Source of the DNA: Candidatus Nitrosocosmicus sp.
GTDB lineage: Archaea > Thermoproteota > Nitrososphaeria > Nitrososphaerales > Nitrososphaeraceae
Length of the DNA: 41,412 nucleotides
Assembly (NCBI GenBank): GCA_029194465.1
Contig: JARFXS010000002.1
Location: 1 to 41,412, forward strand
Reading direction: 5' to 3'
Positions 26,735 to 37,133 of the stretch are shown here, one piece after another. How positions within the stretch are numbered: the first letter of the stretch is position 1; each line of letters begins with the position of its first letter. The position numbers and the translations under genes were made by a program. The notes beneath the pieces are model-generated. The model did not search any database and was not told the origin of the DNA. It worked only from the letters and a program-made list of their open reading frames with translations.

Positions 26735-27897
26735 TGTTCAACCATAGTAATAATTTATCATTAATCCTAAAAATCATGAATTAATGAATGATGAAGGGAA
26801 CCAGATGTAATCAATCCTTGAGCTCTCATGACAATTTTGATGCAACTAAATTGTGAATAGCATTATAGACGCAAATATCGAATGCTTCATTGCTTTTTTA
26901 TTAAACCAAAATTAAGTTCATTATCTGAGTTCAGCATTATGATCATATACATCTTCGCTAATAAATAATAAGATCTTGTAAAATATATTTTGAGTGGACA
27001 TCATTTTCATTATTCTCTGTTAAATTGCTTTCTTTTCATAGATAAATACTAATAAAGAATCCTATGGACATGACAAACCTGTAGTGTAAGTAGTAACGGA
27101 TCATCACTCTTCATGGAACCACTCATTCATGTGATTAATATGGCCTTTACTAAATCAGATATTCAAATTTGATCTTGATATTCCTCGACAAGGATTACAA
27201 ACAAGCAATTGTATTCCAACGATATGATACAGCATCTATAACATCATACTGAAAGATCAGTGAAAACACAGGCATCGTTTAATGGCTCTTAGATTCATTA
27301 TTTTCTTGAAAAACTGACAAATTGTTCTTTGACTCTATGGACCATTCGCCATTCTAATTTATCCCCAGAATTCAAATTCGATTCGGAAACTATCTCTAGA
27401 GGAAAAGTCGCCTTCAATGAATTTATCCAGACCTTCACTGTGTTTATGGTGCCCCAAGATAATATTTTTTCTTATGCGTTTTATTTGATCATACCATCTT
27501 GATGCCATTAAAACGATAGACAATTGAAATATAATTTCAACATTTATAAAATAAAAATAGGATCGGTAAGTCACTAAGGTTTGCTCTAAAGATTCGTGTA
27601 AATTTCATCATTGCCATCTAGGCACGAGGAAGGAGTTAATAAATATCGAGAAACAAACGAAAATTATGTGAAAGCAGAGTCAAATACCTGGAATATTCCA
27701 TTTTCCTAGTCAAACAATAATTATATTTGAAACCACCACATCTTGAACTCCCTATTGGATGGGTAATGGTTCATCAATTAGACAATGAGGTAAAGAATAC
27801 TTCTCTTTATAATCATTATAACCATTTGTAGGTCTCAAATGATTGATTTAACTTACCTGTTATGAACTCAATTTTTGATAAAATCCAAACAACAAAT
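26735..27897. other. Long intergenic stretch, no clear gene
   Basis: AT-rich. A 71-codon minus-strand frame at 27359-27574 (with ASRWYDQIKRIRKNI) has no family match and I leave it uncalled. At 26792-26813 is a 22-base motif shared, with three differences, with 14201-14222. Nothing else was recognised. Confidence 0.35.
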
Positions 27898-28341
27898 CTA
27901 CAGATAGGTTTTGACTGGAATCGCACAAGCACCAATATAATCACTACATTCCACATCATTGACCTTGGTAGTTTCAGAGAATGTGTTTAAGCTGTCATTT
28001 GAGCTAATCAAATATGAGTTCAATTTATTTTGCTCATTCTGAAAGTATCCAGTTAATGATGTTTTAAGAATGGTAGCAAATCCTAATCTTGACCCCCATG
28101 TTTTAGATATTCCAAAATTATTAGTTATTTCACCTGTATGATTTCTATTACCATTTAGAAGTAACATAATAATAATAGCAGATAAAATGGAAATGTCATT
28201 TGCAGTATTGATGGTACCTAAATCTCGATTACTACCCACATTTGCGATACCCCAATGACTCCTACTAAACAATGAACCAACAGATAGTCCTAACAATCCC
28301 ATAATGATTAGTGCAACTGAACTAATTGGATTTCCGCTCAA
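27898..28341 (-). CDS. Hypothetical protein with two hydrophobic segments
   Basis: 147 residues from a TTG at 28341 (an internal ATG at codon 14 would remove part of the first helix). Hydrophobic segments lie at about 7-25 (SSVALIIMGLLGLSVGSLF) and 49-62 (DISILSAIIIMLLL). The C-terminal half is soluble, Ser/Asn-rich, with two cysteines near the end (VECSDYIGACAIP) that could form a disulphide. No family is recognised. Confidence 0.45.
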   Translation of the reverse strand: MSGNPISSVALIIMGLLGLSVGSLFSRSHWGIANVGSNRDLGTINTANDISILSAIIIMLLLNGNRNHTGEITNNFGISKTWGSRLGFATILKTSLTGYFQNEQNKLNSYLISSNDSLNTFSETTKVNDVECSDYIGACAIPVKTYL

Positions 28342-28911
28342 TATTCTACCGTATTTCAGTATAATATTATAAAGGCATTGACAATTATCATTTTATATAA
28401 TCAAGATATGAAATGATCGAATCACGAATTTGAAATGCAATCTCAATTTGATTATACAAATACGTAGCATAATCACTACTAGCAAGAATTGGACCAAATA
28501 TGGTACCTAACAATTATTAGCATTAGTTCCATATTCGAGCCATACTAATCTAGATATTGTAGACATCTTCAAAATTCTTACCCGATGGGAAAGGCGATGA
28601 AATATAACACGACAATTAATTTTGAACCACCTCTAATTTGATCGGAAAAATTTAATGTTTTCATATATAGTAAAGTTATATAACATAATATTCATCGTAG
28701 TGATATGTATCTAGTTGTTCCTATTATATATATTAATACCGATAACAATTATGTACCTTAAAAATATCGATCTTATTTAGCAGCTAGCTCAAAAATATAC
28801 CTTGCGGCGAGAACTCCTCTAAATGTTTACTGACGTTTATATCATATCCAAAATACATGTTAAATTACGTAAAATAAAATAAAATAAACATTTAGATACA
28901 TATTATTGATG
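28342..28911. other. Intergenic, nothing recognised
   Basis: AT-rich DNA between two minus-strand genes, including a short AAATA run near 28868. No reading frame or conserved structure seen. Confidence 0.35.
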
Positions 28912-29916
28912 TCATCTGGTATCTGAATTCAAAATCTCATTCACATTTAAAGCTTGCAATCCCTCTCGTTGGCCCCCTATCACAAAGATTTTGTCCTCAT
29001 AATTTATGGATGTAGCCCCTGATCTTTCGTTCCTCATGTCCTCTACCGTGAACCATTTATTGACTAGTGGATCGAACCTTTCAACCTTGTTAGTAGCCCC
29101 CTCCGGGGTTTGACCCCCGAAAACATAGATTTGTCCACCCATTTCTGAAGCGGTAAACCCACTCCTTCTAATCTGCATGGATTCTAAATCTGTCCAGGTG
29201 TTTGATTTTGGGTCATACATGGAATTATCATCCATATTTGTCAATGCTTCATTTATTTCGGACGGTTCGCCATTGCCAAATAGTCTTCCACCAAGAACAT
29301 AAATCTTTCCGTCAATAACAGCAGATGCAACGTGGTGTTTTGGTTTAGTCAATGGTTCTAAAGCTGTCCATGTATTATTTTTGATATTATATACCTCATT
29401 TGTAGTAACTGGAGCATGAGTCGAGTTCACTCCACCGATGGCATAAATGTTACCATCTACAATTTCGGCAGCCAAAGCACCTCGCGCGGATGGCAATGGC
29501 GCACCTTCTGTCCATTTATCTGTTATAGGATCGTAAATCATGAGCCTATTCGTTGGGGTTTTATCCTCTAAGAATCCCCCAACTATATACAACTTTCCTT
29601 CATAAGTTACTATAGCAGTATGATCAATAGGTATGGGTAACGGCGAGGATCTACTCCATTGGTTGGTTTCCGGATAATATATTTCGATTACATCCATTAT
29701 TCCGTCCTTTTTATAATCTGCACCTCCTAAAACAAAAATTTTTTCATCGATAATTCCAGATGAGATTTCCGTTCTGTTAGTAGGCATAGAGCCCCCTGTA
29801 CTCCATAATAATTCTTGACTGTTTACATATAAAGGATTAATGGTGAAAATAAATGAAATAATACTTGATACCACAATGAAGATACATTTAGTGATCATCT
29901 TTAATTCAGAAGGCAT
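28912..29916 (-). CDS. Exported Kelch-repeat beta-propeller protein
   Basis: 334 residues with a signal peptide (about 5-33, IFIVVSSIISFIFTI then an SQE mature start) and six Kelch repeats. Each shows the paired-glycine strand (KIFVLGGADY, KLYIVGGFLE, NIYAIGGVNS, KIYVLGGRLF, QIYVFGGQTP, KIFVIGGQRE) and the W in the following strand (NQWSRSSPLP, DKWTEGAPLP, NTWTALEPL). This gives a complete six-bladed propeller outside the membrane. Such domains bind proteins or carbohydrates; no catalytic residues of galactose-oxidase type are visible. A TATA-like TTATATTG lies about 20 bases before the ATG on the minus strand. Confidence 0.87.
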   Translation of the reverse strand: MPSELKMITKCIFIVVSSIISFIFTINPLYVNSQELLWSTGGSMPTNRTEISSGIIDEKIFVLGGADYKKDGIMDVIEIYYPETNQWSRSSPLPIPIDHTAIVTYEGKLYIVGGFLEDKTPTNRLMIYDPITDKWTEGAPLPSARGALAAEIVDGNIYAIGGVNSTHAPVTTNEVYNIKNNTWTALEPLTKPKHHVASAVIDGKIYVLGGRLFGNGEPSEINEALTNMDDNSMYDPKSNTWTDLESMQIRRSGFTASEMGGQIYVFGGQTPEGATNKVERFDPLVNKWFTVEDMRNERSGATSINYEDKIFVIGGQREGLQALNVNEILNSDTR

Positions 29917-30757
29917 GATTTAGGAGACCAATATAACCTTTTCCATGCCTTATTCAAATCGTATCCTTGTATGATAATTTCGTCTGAAACAGGTACAACA
30001 CAGCAAATTATCGAATCAATGGAATGGTATTATCTGTTTGTAAAAAAATCTCGACATTAAGAATCTTCTTGATACGACAACTGGTCTAACTTATTAATTG
30101 ATTCTGACCGTTTAATTCTATGGAATGTTATTTAATAGTATTCACCAATAATTATCAATTCAGAAATAGAATAATTGATTGATGTTGTAACTATTTACTG
30201 CATATATAATATAAAAGGTATCATATGTTGTCAAAATCTACCGTCTAATAGGCATCCTGTAGGGCGAAGAGCTATACTAGATTTGAGAATTGAAAAACGG
30301 TAGATATTAATTCAAATTTGGTCAGTGTCCACAGTTATCAGGGACGTCAGAAACTAGATACAATACGACCTATCAGGGTTTAACATAATCATGTGTAACA
30401 ATCAATAATTCTGATTAGAATGTCATCTGATCTCTAATATACGATTTTTACTTGCATGAATATTCAATAAAATTGGATCTAAACAAGCCATTCGTATTCG
30501 TAGAAACCCCAGTAAATTCAGAGGGAATAAAAAACTCTGATTTCTTATGATCTCGAGAGACTTGAAAAACTACTACAATTGTTTGTCAAAAGTATCAAAA
30601 GTATCAAAAATCTTTGATAATCGAGCAAATAATGCTTAACCATGTTTGGGTATTTTATTAATTCACACTGTGATTTTCTATGGCAAATAATCGTTATACA
30701 AGACTATCCTGAAATCAACCTGTAAAAATAGGAATAACAGTATGACTACTTTTTATT
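29917..30757. other. Intergenic stretch with one long-loop hairpin
   Basis: Contains the Kelch gene promoter region and the hairpin at 30236-30305 listed separately. Near 30586-30607 a short tandem AAAGTATC-type repeat is seen. No gene. Confidence 0.4.
30236..30305 (+). ncRNA. Hairpin with a loop motif shared with 8218-8262
   Basis: ATCTACCGT (30236-30244) pairs perfectly with ACGGTAGAT (30297-30305). The loop contains GTAGGGCGAA, the same ten bases found inside the hairpin at 8218-8262. Outside that motif the two elements differ. It may be a small structured RNA or a protein-binding site; the evidence is the shared motif in two stem-loops only. Confidence 0.3.
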
Positions 30758-30913
30758 TTAATCCGTTATGGTAGCAGAATGATATGGGGCTCCACATTTA
30801 GGACACATTGCATGATCACAAAGACATTCTTTACAGTAATCATTACTGGCCTCAAATTCAGTTTTATCTCCTTTATAATAGCATATCTCGCATACTAATT
30901 CCACCATTGTCAT
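30758..30913 (-). CDS. Tiny zinc-ribbon protein (51 residues)
   Basis: Starts MTMVELVCEICYYKGDKTEF, with a second in-frame ATG two codons in. Cysteine pairs lie in VCEIC and YCKECLC, and the end carries MCPKCGAPYH. These could ligate one or two zinc ions in a compact zinc-ribbon or rubredoxin-like knuckle. There is no other domain. Small zinc proteins of this kind are frequent in archaea and often act in protein or nucleic-acid contacts; the role here is unknown. It stands alone. Confidence 0.65.
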   Translation of the reverse strand: MTMVELVCEICYYKGDKTEFEASNDYCKECLCDHAMCPKCGAPYHSATITD

Positions 30914-31263
30914 AAAGATATGCTATCGCAACTTAATAATATATTTGAATTTTTGAAGAAAGAATGTCAATAATAATTAATTTTCTTGAAATAAAACTCC
31001 TCATGATTACAATGATTATGAGAAAGGAATAACAAAATTGAACATTCCCAAAGATTATGAATTGATTTAATTGTATTAATAATTGCTAACTGATTGATTC
31101 TCTAATATCCCATCATTCCACAAATCTTAATTTATAGCAATTCTAAATGGATTACTTTAAAATAAGTTCAACCAAACAATAAATGAAAGGAACATCCCTC
31201 ATACATCAGTGGGTTAGGTGTCGGGTTTCTGGTGTCACATATATTCGCTTCATGTGTTGTCTG
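30914..31263. other. Intergenic, nothing recognised
   Basis: AT-rich spacer upstream of the small zinc protein. No element seen. Confidence 0.35.
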
Positions 31264-31794
31264 TCAATGTAACTTCTTGACTAAAAATAGGATGGCCCCT
31301 ATAGGTATGAAGAGAACAAAAAGTAGTAACAAATAAGGAGTGTCTTCCAGATATAAATGGGTTGAAAGCAAAAGTATTCCATAGATATTTATCACTATTG
31401 ATGGGACAACTAGTGCTATTATCAATAATTCATAATATTTGGTAATTATGGATGCTGACGGTGTGAACTGACTTGATGGAGCTTTCCGATCTACTACCGC
31501 TGCTGGCTTAGATGCACTCTGAATTCTTAATCCCAAAATAAAGGACGATGTTCCTATAAGGAAAGAAACTGCAGTAAGAACATTGCCTGTAAGACCAGGG
31601 ATTATAGCTAACGGCGCACCTATTCTTGTTTGCGACTGTGATTGTTGTTGTTGAGCTTTTACAACATATTCATCGCCAAATGATAGTAATGAGAGGAATG
31701 TAAGTAAGAATGTAAATGTTAACAATGAAAAAAATAATATGTTCATTAAATGGCTTAGCAACAACATTATCGCCATACTCACAAATTTAATCAT
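31264..31794 (-). CDS. Multi-span membrane protein of unknown function
   Basis: 176 residues with a long hydrophobic N-terminus (about 3-38), a Gln-rich stretch (KAQQQQSQSQTR), and three further helices (about 69-88, 119-142 and 149-170). The N-terminal segment may be a signal peptide ending near VVKAQ, leaving a three-helix protein with a cytosolic loop SASKPAAVVDRKAPSSQ. No family is recognised and no neighbour suggests a task. Confidence 0.55.
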   Translation of the reverse strand: MIKFVSMAIMLLLSHLMNILFFSLLTFTFLLTFLSLLSFGDEYVVKAQQQQSQSQTRIGAPLAIIPGLTGNVLTAVSFLIGTSSFILGLRIQSASKPAAVVDRKAPSSQFTPSASIITKYYELLIIALVVPSIVINIYGILLLSTHLYLEDTPYLLLLFVLFIPIGAILFLVKKLH

Positions 31795-32774
31795 TATGAA
31801 AAGATCGATACAGAATTAACGCATAATAATCAAAACTAATTTAAAATATCTAATGAGATGGATAATGAGAATTTCCGTATACCTTGTAAGTAATTGTTTA
31901 TTAATAATTGACAAAATATTGTCCAAGGTTTAATTTAAGGATTCGGATACTAGAGGCTTATTTCAAACTTGAGAGGTATGACATGAATCATAAGAATATG
32001 ACATTCAAAATATCAAACAGGAACTAATATGTTGATAGTAGATAAAATAATCAAGGGGTAGAAAAAAGGAACAAGTAATTTGCCCCATATATTTGAGATC
32101 ACACAAATATAATCACAGAGTCGATGTTCTAAATACAATGGTCTTTACCATGAATAATACGAGAACCCATAACCTACGAATAGTATGTTTTGCAAACAAG
32201 GCTTCATGAATTAAGGACGATGAAGGCAACAGAGGGAATGATATCTCTTAGAATGTTAAGAACTTGATCAACTTAACTATGAGCCCTCAGCAATTATTAT
32301 TCATCGAACATCTTTTCTGATTTGAAGTGCAAAAAAATTAATTTATACCAAATGCTTCATTTGATGTTTTGTTTGTTACCAGTACCTACTATAAATCACT
32401 TTTTCGCCTCAACTTAAAAATAATAAATCATAATAATCCTTTTAGGGGCTGGAACAAGATGGGAAATGGAAAGATCAATATTAAAAATTATTTATCCAAG
32501 AAATACAGTAGACGGAATATCAGAATTCATGATTTCCAAAGTCATATTTTGGACAGTTTAACAAATGTCGAGAAAATTTAAAGGATTAAATAAACAATTG
32601 ATGGAGGTGACGAATTAGTCAGGAATACTACTTTGAAATAAGATTTTAAATAACAATGATGTTTTCTATCTGTATAATGGATAATGAGCTCACCCAGCCA
32701 GTTTTGATATCATCGCTATCAAAGATTTAGATTAGTAATTCGTTGTAAGCAAAATAGTAATAGATTGGCATGTT
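31795..32774. other. Long intergenic stretch, nothing recognised
   Basis: About 980 AT-rich bases. A plus-strand 70-codon frame near 32369-32581 has no hydrophobic signal, family match or promoter and is not called. Confidence 0.35.
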
Positions 32775-34262
32775 CTATCCATTCCCCGCGCTTTGAGCAG
32801 CAGAAGGGGACGCTACTTCACAAATTTGTTTTTGATTCTTCTTAAAATTTATTATGCCAAAGATTGATATAATTATTGACAAAAATATTACAAGGTATAG
32901 AAGAGTCAAAGTTGATGTAAAAATGCCACTTGAACTGTGGGCTCCCAGGTTACCGGGGTTGAGATTTTGATCCATCGATTCTAGAGAGGGTGGAGAAGTT
33001 ACAGATAAAAATGAAGCCGCGATAAGGACTAGTATGCCTAATACGGATTCTACTTTTAAGGATTTATTAATTTTCCCCAAGAATACTATACTGTTTGACT
33101 TTATGTCCAAATCTGGATGAGTTCCTGCATTCTGCTTAATATTGGTGTTATTAGATGAAATTAGTTTTGCATAATTATATATCTTGACTTGGTTATAACG
33201 ACCGAGAAATATCATTGGAAAAGCCAAAGAAAGTTTTACTATGAGAATTAAGCCGTAAACGGAAGTAATCAAAGATGACAAATTCTGCAGGTGTACAAAG
33301 GCCAAGTATAATCCGGTTATACCGATTACACTGATAGCAGTAACAGCGATAAAAGAGAAGTACATCAAACTCTGAGTCATTTGTTCTAAAATTCCCTCAT
33401 CTGAGCTAGGAGATACAACATTTGTATCAATATTATTGATCTGATCCGTTGTAATAAAATTTCTCTTTGTAAAAAAAACAGTAAGGTAGAATAATCCACC
33501 TATCCAAATAGACACAGACATGAAATGAATCCAATCTACCGAAACCGCCAAAGATGAAAAAGAATCCAATGAGTTACTATGACTTACCATACTATTAGAA
33601 TAAAGATTGAATGCGCCCAATACAATGATGGAAATCAAAAGTATCTGAGTCAATTTACCGTAGCTAAATGCAATTTGATTCGGGTCTTGGCCTTGCTCTT
33701 GATTCAACATTTTTTTCTTGTTGATATTTCTTCTTATCATGATGAGATGTAATATTAGGATCCCAACTATTGCGCAAGAAGTAACAATCCTCATCATCCA
33801 AACATCCCCAACAGGGGTTGAATAAATAATCCAAAATGCTGATGGCATATCAAGTTCCAAGTTCTGTGCCAATTCATAGGATGAAAGTATGATGATTCCC
33901 GAAGAAAAAACGATAATTGAAATACAGCAAATCAGAAGAAGGAGCGGCAACTTCCTGTATGTACGAGAGGAAGAGGTAGAAATGAATTGTCCTAGACCAT
34001 TTTCTTGAGCCTTTTTATTGTTTCGATAAGATCTTTGTAAGATGAGATGATTAAATATTAATCCAATAAGTGCAACCTGTGAAATAATTAGGACAGCCTT
34101 TAGAACCGCGTCATAGGTAGAAGTTACTGATTCGGTTGATGCATCAGAAGTAAAAGTGTCATCCTGTTCCTCTTGTGCTAGAGCTGTGGGAGATACAAAC
34201 GATAATGTATACAGTATAGCAATAATTAGAGAAAAAGAGACAAAAGATTTCATTAAAATCAC
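32775..34262 (-). CDS. CopD-family copper-transport membrane protein
   Basis: 495 residues: a signal peptide (SFSLIIAILYTLSFV, cleavage near ALAQEE), then about nine transmembrane helices with the CopD/PcoD domain in the middle and C-terminal half. The signature is DWIHFMSVSIWIGGLFYLTV (about residues 245-265), with conserved His and Trp, plus a preceding SNSMVSHSNS segment and a YLAFVHLQN helix. The family takes part in copper uptake or resistance, often fused to a CopC domain; here the N-terminal region is too short for CopC, so a separate copper chaperone would be needed. Copper supply is central to ammonia oxidisers, and a multicopper oxidase is encoded 10 kb away. Confidence 0.82.
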   Translation of the reverse strand: MILMKSFVSFSLIIAILYTLSFVSPTALAQEEQDDTFTSDASTESVTSTYDAVLKAVLIISQVALIGLIFNHLILQRSYRNNKKAQENGLGQFISTSSSRTYRKLPLLLLICCISIIVFSSGIIILSSYELAQNLELDMPSAFWIIYSTPVGDVWMMRIVTSCAIVGILILHLIMIRRNINKKKMLNQEQGQDPNQIAFSYGKLTQILLISIIVLGAFNLYSNSMVSHSNSLDSFSSLAVSVDWIHFMSVSIWIGGLFYLTVFFTKRNFITTDQINNIDTNVVSPSSDEGILEQMTQSLMYFSFIAVTAISVIGITGLYLAFVHLQNLSSLITSVYGLILIVKLSLAFPMIFLGRYNQVKIYNYAKLISSNNTNIKQNAGTHPDLDIKSNSIVFLGKINKSLKVESVLGILVLIAASFLSVTSPPSLESMDQNLNPGNLGAHSSSGIFTSTLTLLYLVIFLSIIISIFGIINFKKNQKQICEVASPSAAQSAGNG

Positions 34263-35238
34263 GACCCAATCCCTCGATATGCATGTATAAGGATCAATAT
34301 TACGTCTAATGTATGTAAAAAAGTATATAACTAATCTAGTTCAATCATCGAAGTCGTTTATTGACACAAAAGGAAATTAAAGCAAATTAGAAAAGAACAA
34401 ATTTTTTTTAGAATAAGAACAGATAATTTATTTATATAAGCAGTTCAAAATAATGCATGCGAAAAGAAAAATGTTGACAAAAAGTCTTAACTCGCCTGAT
34501 AACGTAATAAACTTTGATAAAAGAGACACAAGAAACTCAGGCAATTTTAAGATTTCTTTTTCTCTTTGCTCTATCAAACATTTGTAGCAAAGAACAAGAT
34601 ATGAGCAGGAAGGGGTTATAGAAGGAGTTCAAAACCGCAAATGCATACGAATAGCTGTCAAACGCCACATGCTTCAGTTACCATCTAGGGTATGACGATA
34701 GTTGGAATGGACGTCTATATGAAATTGAATTGGAACCCGGAGATACCGTATAATATTCGCTAGGCATGATTTTTTGATAGTTGAATGAACCATGTATTTC
34801 AAGTTTGCCAAAACCAGAATACAAACTTTGCTAAATATAGGATACTTCATAAATATATCAAATGTGGAGAAACTATCGTATTTTTAAACTGCTTTTTGCA
34901 CCTAATGTGGTAGATTGTATTAGACTAAAAACTTTTTCTTATATCTTTTATAATAAAACTAATGTCGATGGTTCAAAGTTCAAGCAAGAAAAGTTGTAAA
35001 AACAAAAACAAAGTTCAAATATTGAACTCAAAATCTATATAGTAATAGGTTTTTTTTATTGTTTTATTTTCTCTTAATTCAGAAGGAATACTGTTATTTT
35101 CAATTATTCTTGTTTAACGGCAATTAGATATGTGAAAGAAATAGTCTATGAGGGTTTTGATAACAATAATTATTTCAGAGCATTCATAGTATCAAAGACA
35201 AAAATGTTAGTGTTTGAATTTGTGTCTAATATAAATAC
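34263..35238. other. Intergenic stretch with a possible gene remnant
   Basis: Holds the stop-interrupted remnant listed at 34622-34777. The rest is AT-rich with no recognised element. Confidence 0.35.
34622..34777 (+). pseudogene. Possible decayed gene fragment
   Basis: One plus-strand frame reads KEFKTANAYE, stop, LSNATCFSYHL, GYDDSWNGRLYEIELEPGD, stop, YSLGMIF, stop. The middle looks like a soluble beta-rich domain with more regular codon use than its flanks, and the stops are in frame. It may be the remnant of a lost gene; the family is not recognised. Confidence 0.25.
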
Positions 35239-35823
35239 TTAGGGAATTATGATCAACCAAAAATATTGTGCGACATTTAAGTTGATAAATGATACTACAA
35301 TGGATAATAGAAATACTAGAGGAAGAATTAACAATTGGATAAACAAGCCTTTCTTGAACAGGGGATGAAGGTTTTCTCCTACGGCATTAATCCTTATTGC
35401 ATACCACCAAATTACAACAAGTAATGTACTTGCTGCAATCACTACTCCATAATAAATCAAATATGCGACCCGATATGAATCAAAATTTATGACCAAAGAT
35501 GTGGAGATTGATAAAAGTGTTATTAACAGCAGAAAAAGTAAGTTTAGATAAACCATAGAGAGGTACGAATCCTTAATGTGATTGAATACCTGATGATATG
35601 AAACCCAGAAAAGGGCAATAATGAAGAAACTAAGAACGTAGCTTTCTACTTGGGAAGACATTTCAAATAAACTTTCAACGAGTTGTGTTTCAGTAAGGTT
35701 GGAACTAAGTCCAGGGATATCGATTGTTAAGGCCATTAAGGTTATAGCGAATGCAAATACTGCATCACTAAATGCGATGACGTGTTCTAATCTTATTCTA
35801 GGTGTAAATGCCTTTGTTGACAA
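35239..35823 (-). CDS. TMEM175-like (DUF1211) potassium channel protein, second copy
   Basis: 194 residues with the canonical first-helix motif RLEHVIAFSDAVFAFAITLM followed by TIDIPG, and about five more helices. The IALFWVSYHQVFNHIKDS stretch matches the W-x-x-H position of helix 3. This copy keeps the FSD motif that lines the pore in the family, unlike the copy at 3237-3878 (LTD). The two are clearly diverged paralogues, perhaps subunits of one channel or channels used under different conditions. Confidence 0.87.
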   Translation of the reverse strand: MSTKAFTPRIRLEHVIAFSDAVFAFAITLMALTIDIPGLSSNLTETQLVESLFEMSSQVESYVLSFFIIALFWVSYHQVFNHIKDSYLSMVYLNLLFLLLITLLSISTSLVINFDSYRVAYLIYYGVVIAASTLLVVIWWYAIRINAVGENLHPLFKKGLFIQLLILPLVFLLSIVVSFINLNVAQYFWLIIIP

Positions 35824-36225
35824 ATTGAATAACTCAAATTAAAAAGATACCATTTTAAACTTTGTTCTAAGCTCATTGTAGATGTCGCATCGAATCGATG
35901 TACGAATTACATCGAATCAAATAGTCGTCTCTTGCACAGTTCTTAGAGTTTAAATGAATTAATATCAATACCTTAAGAATGATTTATGAATTTAGGCTTT
36001 GTAATATAGTTTCTTACTCACGTGTTATGATAGAGAAGGAGTAGTGCTATAGATTCTATTACATGTTTTGGAATAATGGTTCCCTCAAGACCATACAATA
36101 CTACTAGATTGTATTGTTTGTCGGGATTTAGAAAAAAATTTGGTAATATTGGATAAGTACAATTATCTGCATCTACTTGCATACGATACGTCGTAATTAC
36201 TCCCTATGAATTTCGTTATTGTATT
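35824..36225. other. Intergenic between divergent genes, nothing recognised
   Basis: Should contain the promoters of the channel gene (minus) and the exported protein (plus). I cannot single out boxes. Confidence 0.35.
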
Positions 36226-36729
36226 ATGCAGAATCTTAAAGCATTAACATTATTATTTTCTGCTAGCATATTTTCTAATTTTGTTTATATTGGATCCATC
36301 TCAAATCCTGTAATGACTATTCCCCATCAATTTATTGATGACCAGTTTGTTTTTGGTCCAATTTCTGGACTTTCAAAAAATGAAAGTGGTGCTGTTAATT
36401 GGATTCTGATTGGAAATTGGAGATTAAACATATCAAATGATACTTCAATTCAGAATAATCAATCCTCAGATGTTTTTAATGCCGCGATTGAAATGGTAAA
36501 ACCTGATGGTACAACAAGACATACACATACTAGGACAAATTTTGTTGTCTTAAATGTGTCTCATCCAGACAATTACTCTACGCTTTATTACGGGACGTCA
36601 ACGATAAGTTTGCAAGCTGGTCCTGCAACAGATATTCCTACTACTTTACAAAAATCAAATGAAAGTGTAATAATCATAAATATAGATCCAGAAAGTGTAG
36701 ATAATCATTTTGGTAAGTTACCCATTTAA
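36226..36729 (+). CDS. Exported beta-domain protein of unknown function
   Basis: 167 residues with an N-terminal signal (about 4-25, LKALTLLFSASIFSNFVYI). The outer part is one beta-rich domain: VNWILIGNWRLNI, VFNAAIEMVKPDG, TTRHTHTRTNFVVLNV, TLYYGTSTISLQAGPA, and VIIINIDPESVDNHFG. The G-NWR and HTHT motifs recur in exported proteins of ammonia-oxidising archaea that I recall, but they have no established function. The paired histidines in HTHT could bind metal. The gene is followed by a GC-rich hairpin about 90 bases on. Confidence 0.6.
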   Translation: MQNLKALTLLFSASIFSNFVYIGSISNPVMTIPHQFIDDQFVFGPISGLSKNESGAVNWILIGNWRLNISNDTSIQNNQSSDVFNAAIEMVKPDGTTRHTHTRTNFVVLNVSHPDNYSTLYYGTSTISLQAGPATDIPTTLQKSNESVIIINIDPESVDNHFGKLPI

Positions 36730-36819
36730 GGTATTCGATTTGATCCTCAATTTATGAATAATTCATCCATGTCAAGAATAGTCAAGTGATTTGAGTACCG
36801 AATATTCCATAAATATTCT

Positions 36820-36840
36820 CTCACCCTTTTCTAGGGTGGG
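36820..36840 (+). terminator. GC-rich hairpin downstream of the exported-protein gene
   Basis: CTCACCCT (36820-36827) and AGGGTGGG (36833-36840) form an eight-pair stem with one G-U and a five-base loop. No long T-run follows, only GATTTCTTGATG. It may be a transcription-end structure. The CACCCT/AGGGTG hairpin followed by GGGATTTCTTG also resembles right ends of IS200/IS605-type elements, but no TnpA or TnpB lies beside it. Confidence 0.35.
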
Positions 36841-37006
36841 GATTTCTTGATGAGGCGAATTGTCTTAACATTGTTATTGTTATTGGAAAATACGAGTATC
36901 AGATTGGAGATTATTGGCAATCTATAAATAACCGATGAATCTTCTGTTATATACCTACCAATTCATGGAAGAGGATCACTCTTTCAATTGAACGAATACC
37001 TACCAG

Positions 37007-37133
37007 TGTGGAGTAATAAAGGCTACATTCATGTGATAAGTATTATGATTAAAGAGTCAGCAGTGACTTGTTTATCACAATACAAAAACGTGGAGGGTTA
37101 CGAGACACCTATTGATGCCTTTATTACTCCGCA
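37007..37133 (+). repeat. Structured intergenic repeat, copy D (short form)
   Basis: 127 bases closed by a 17-position stem, 37007-37023 with 37117-37133, with one G-U and no mismatch. The left block AGTAATAAAGGCTACATTCA, continuing TGTGATAAG, is the same as in copy A, and ATTGATGCCTTTATTACT closes it. The two base pairs just outside the shared arm are G:C here and A:T in A and C, in both arms. The interior is short and lacks the central and 3' blocks of the long copies. It lies 24 kb from them, in intergenic DNA and in the same orientation. Confidence 0.7.

Noticed and set aside
27120..27160. CATTCATGTGATTAATAT followed by GGCCTTTACTA, resembling the repeat left block
   Set aside because: Only a partial match with the wrong order of arms; too weak to call a fifth copy.
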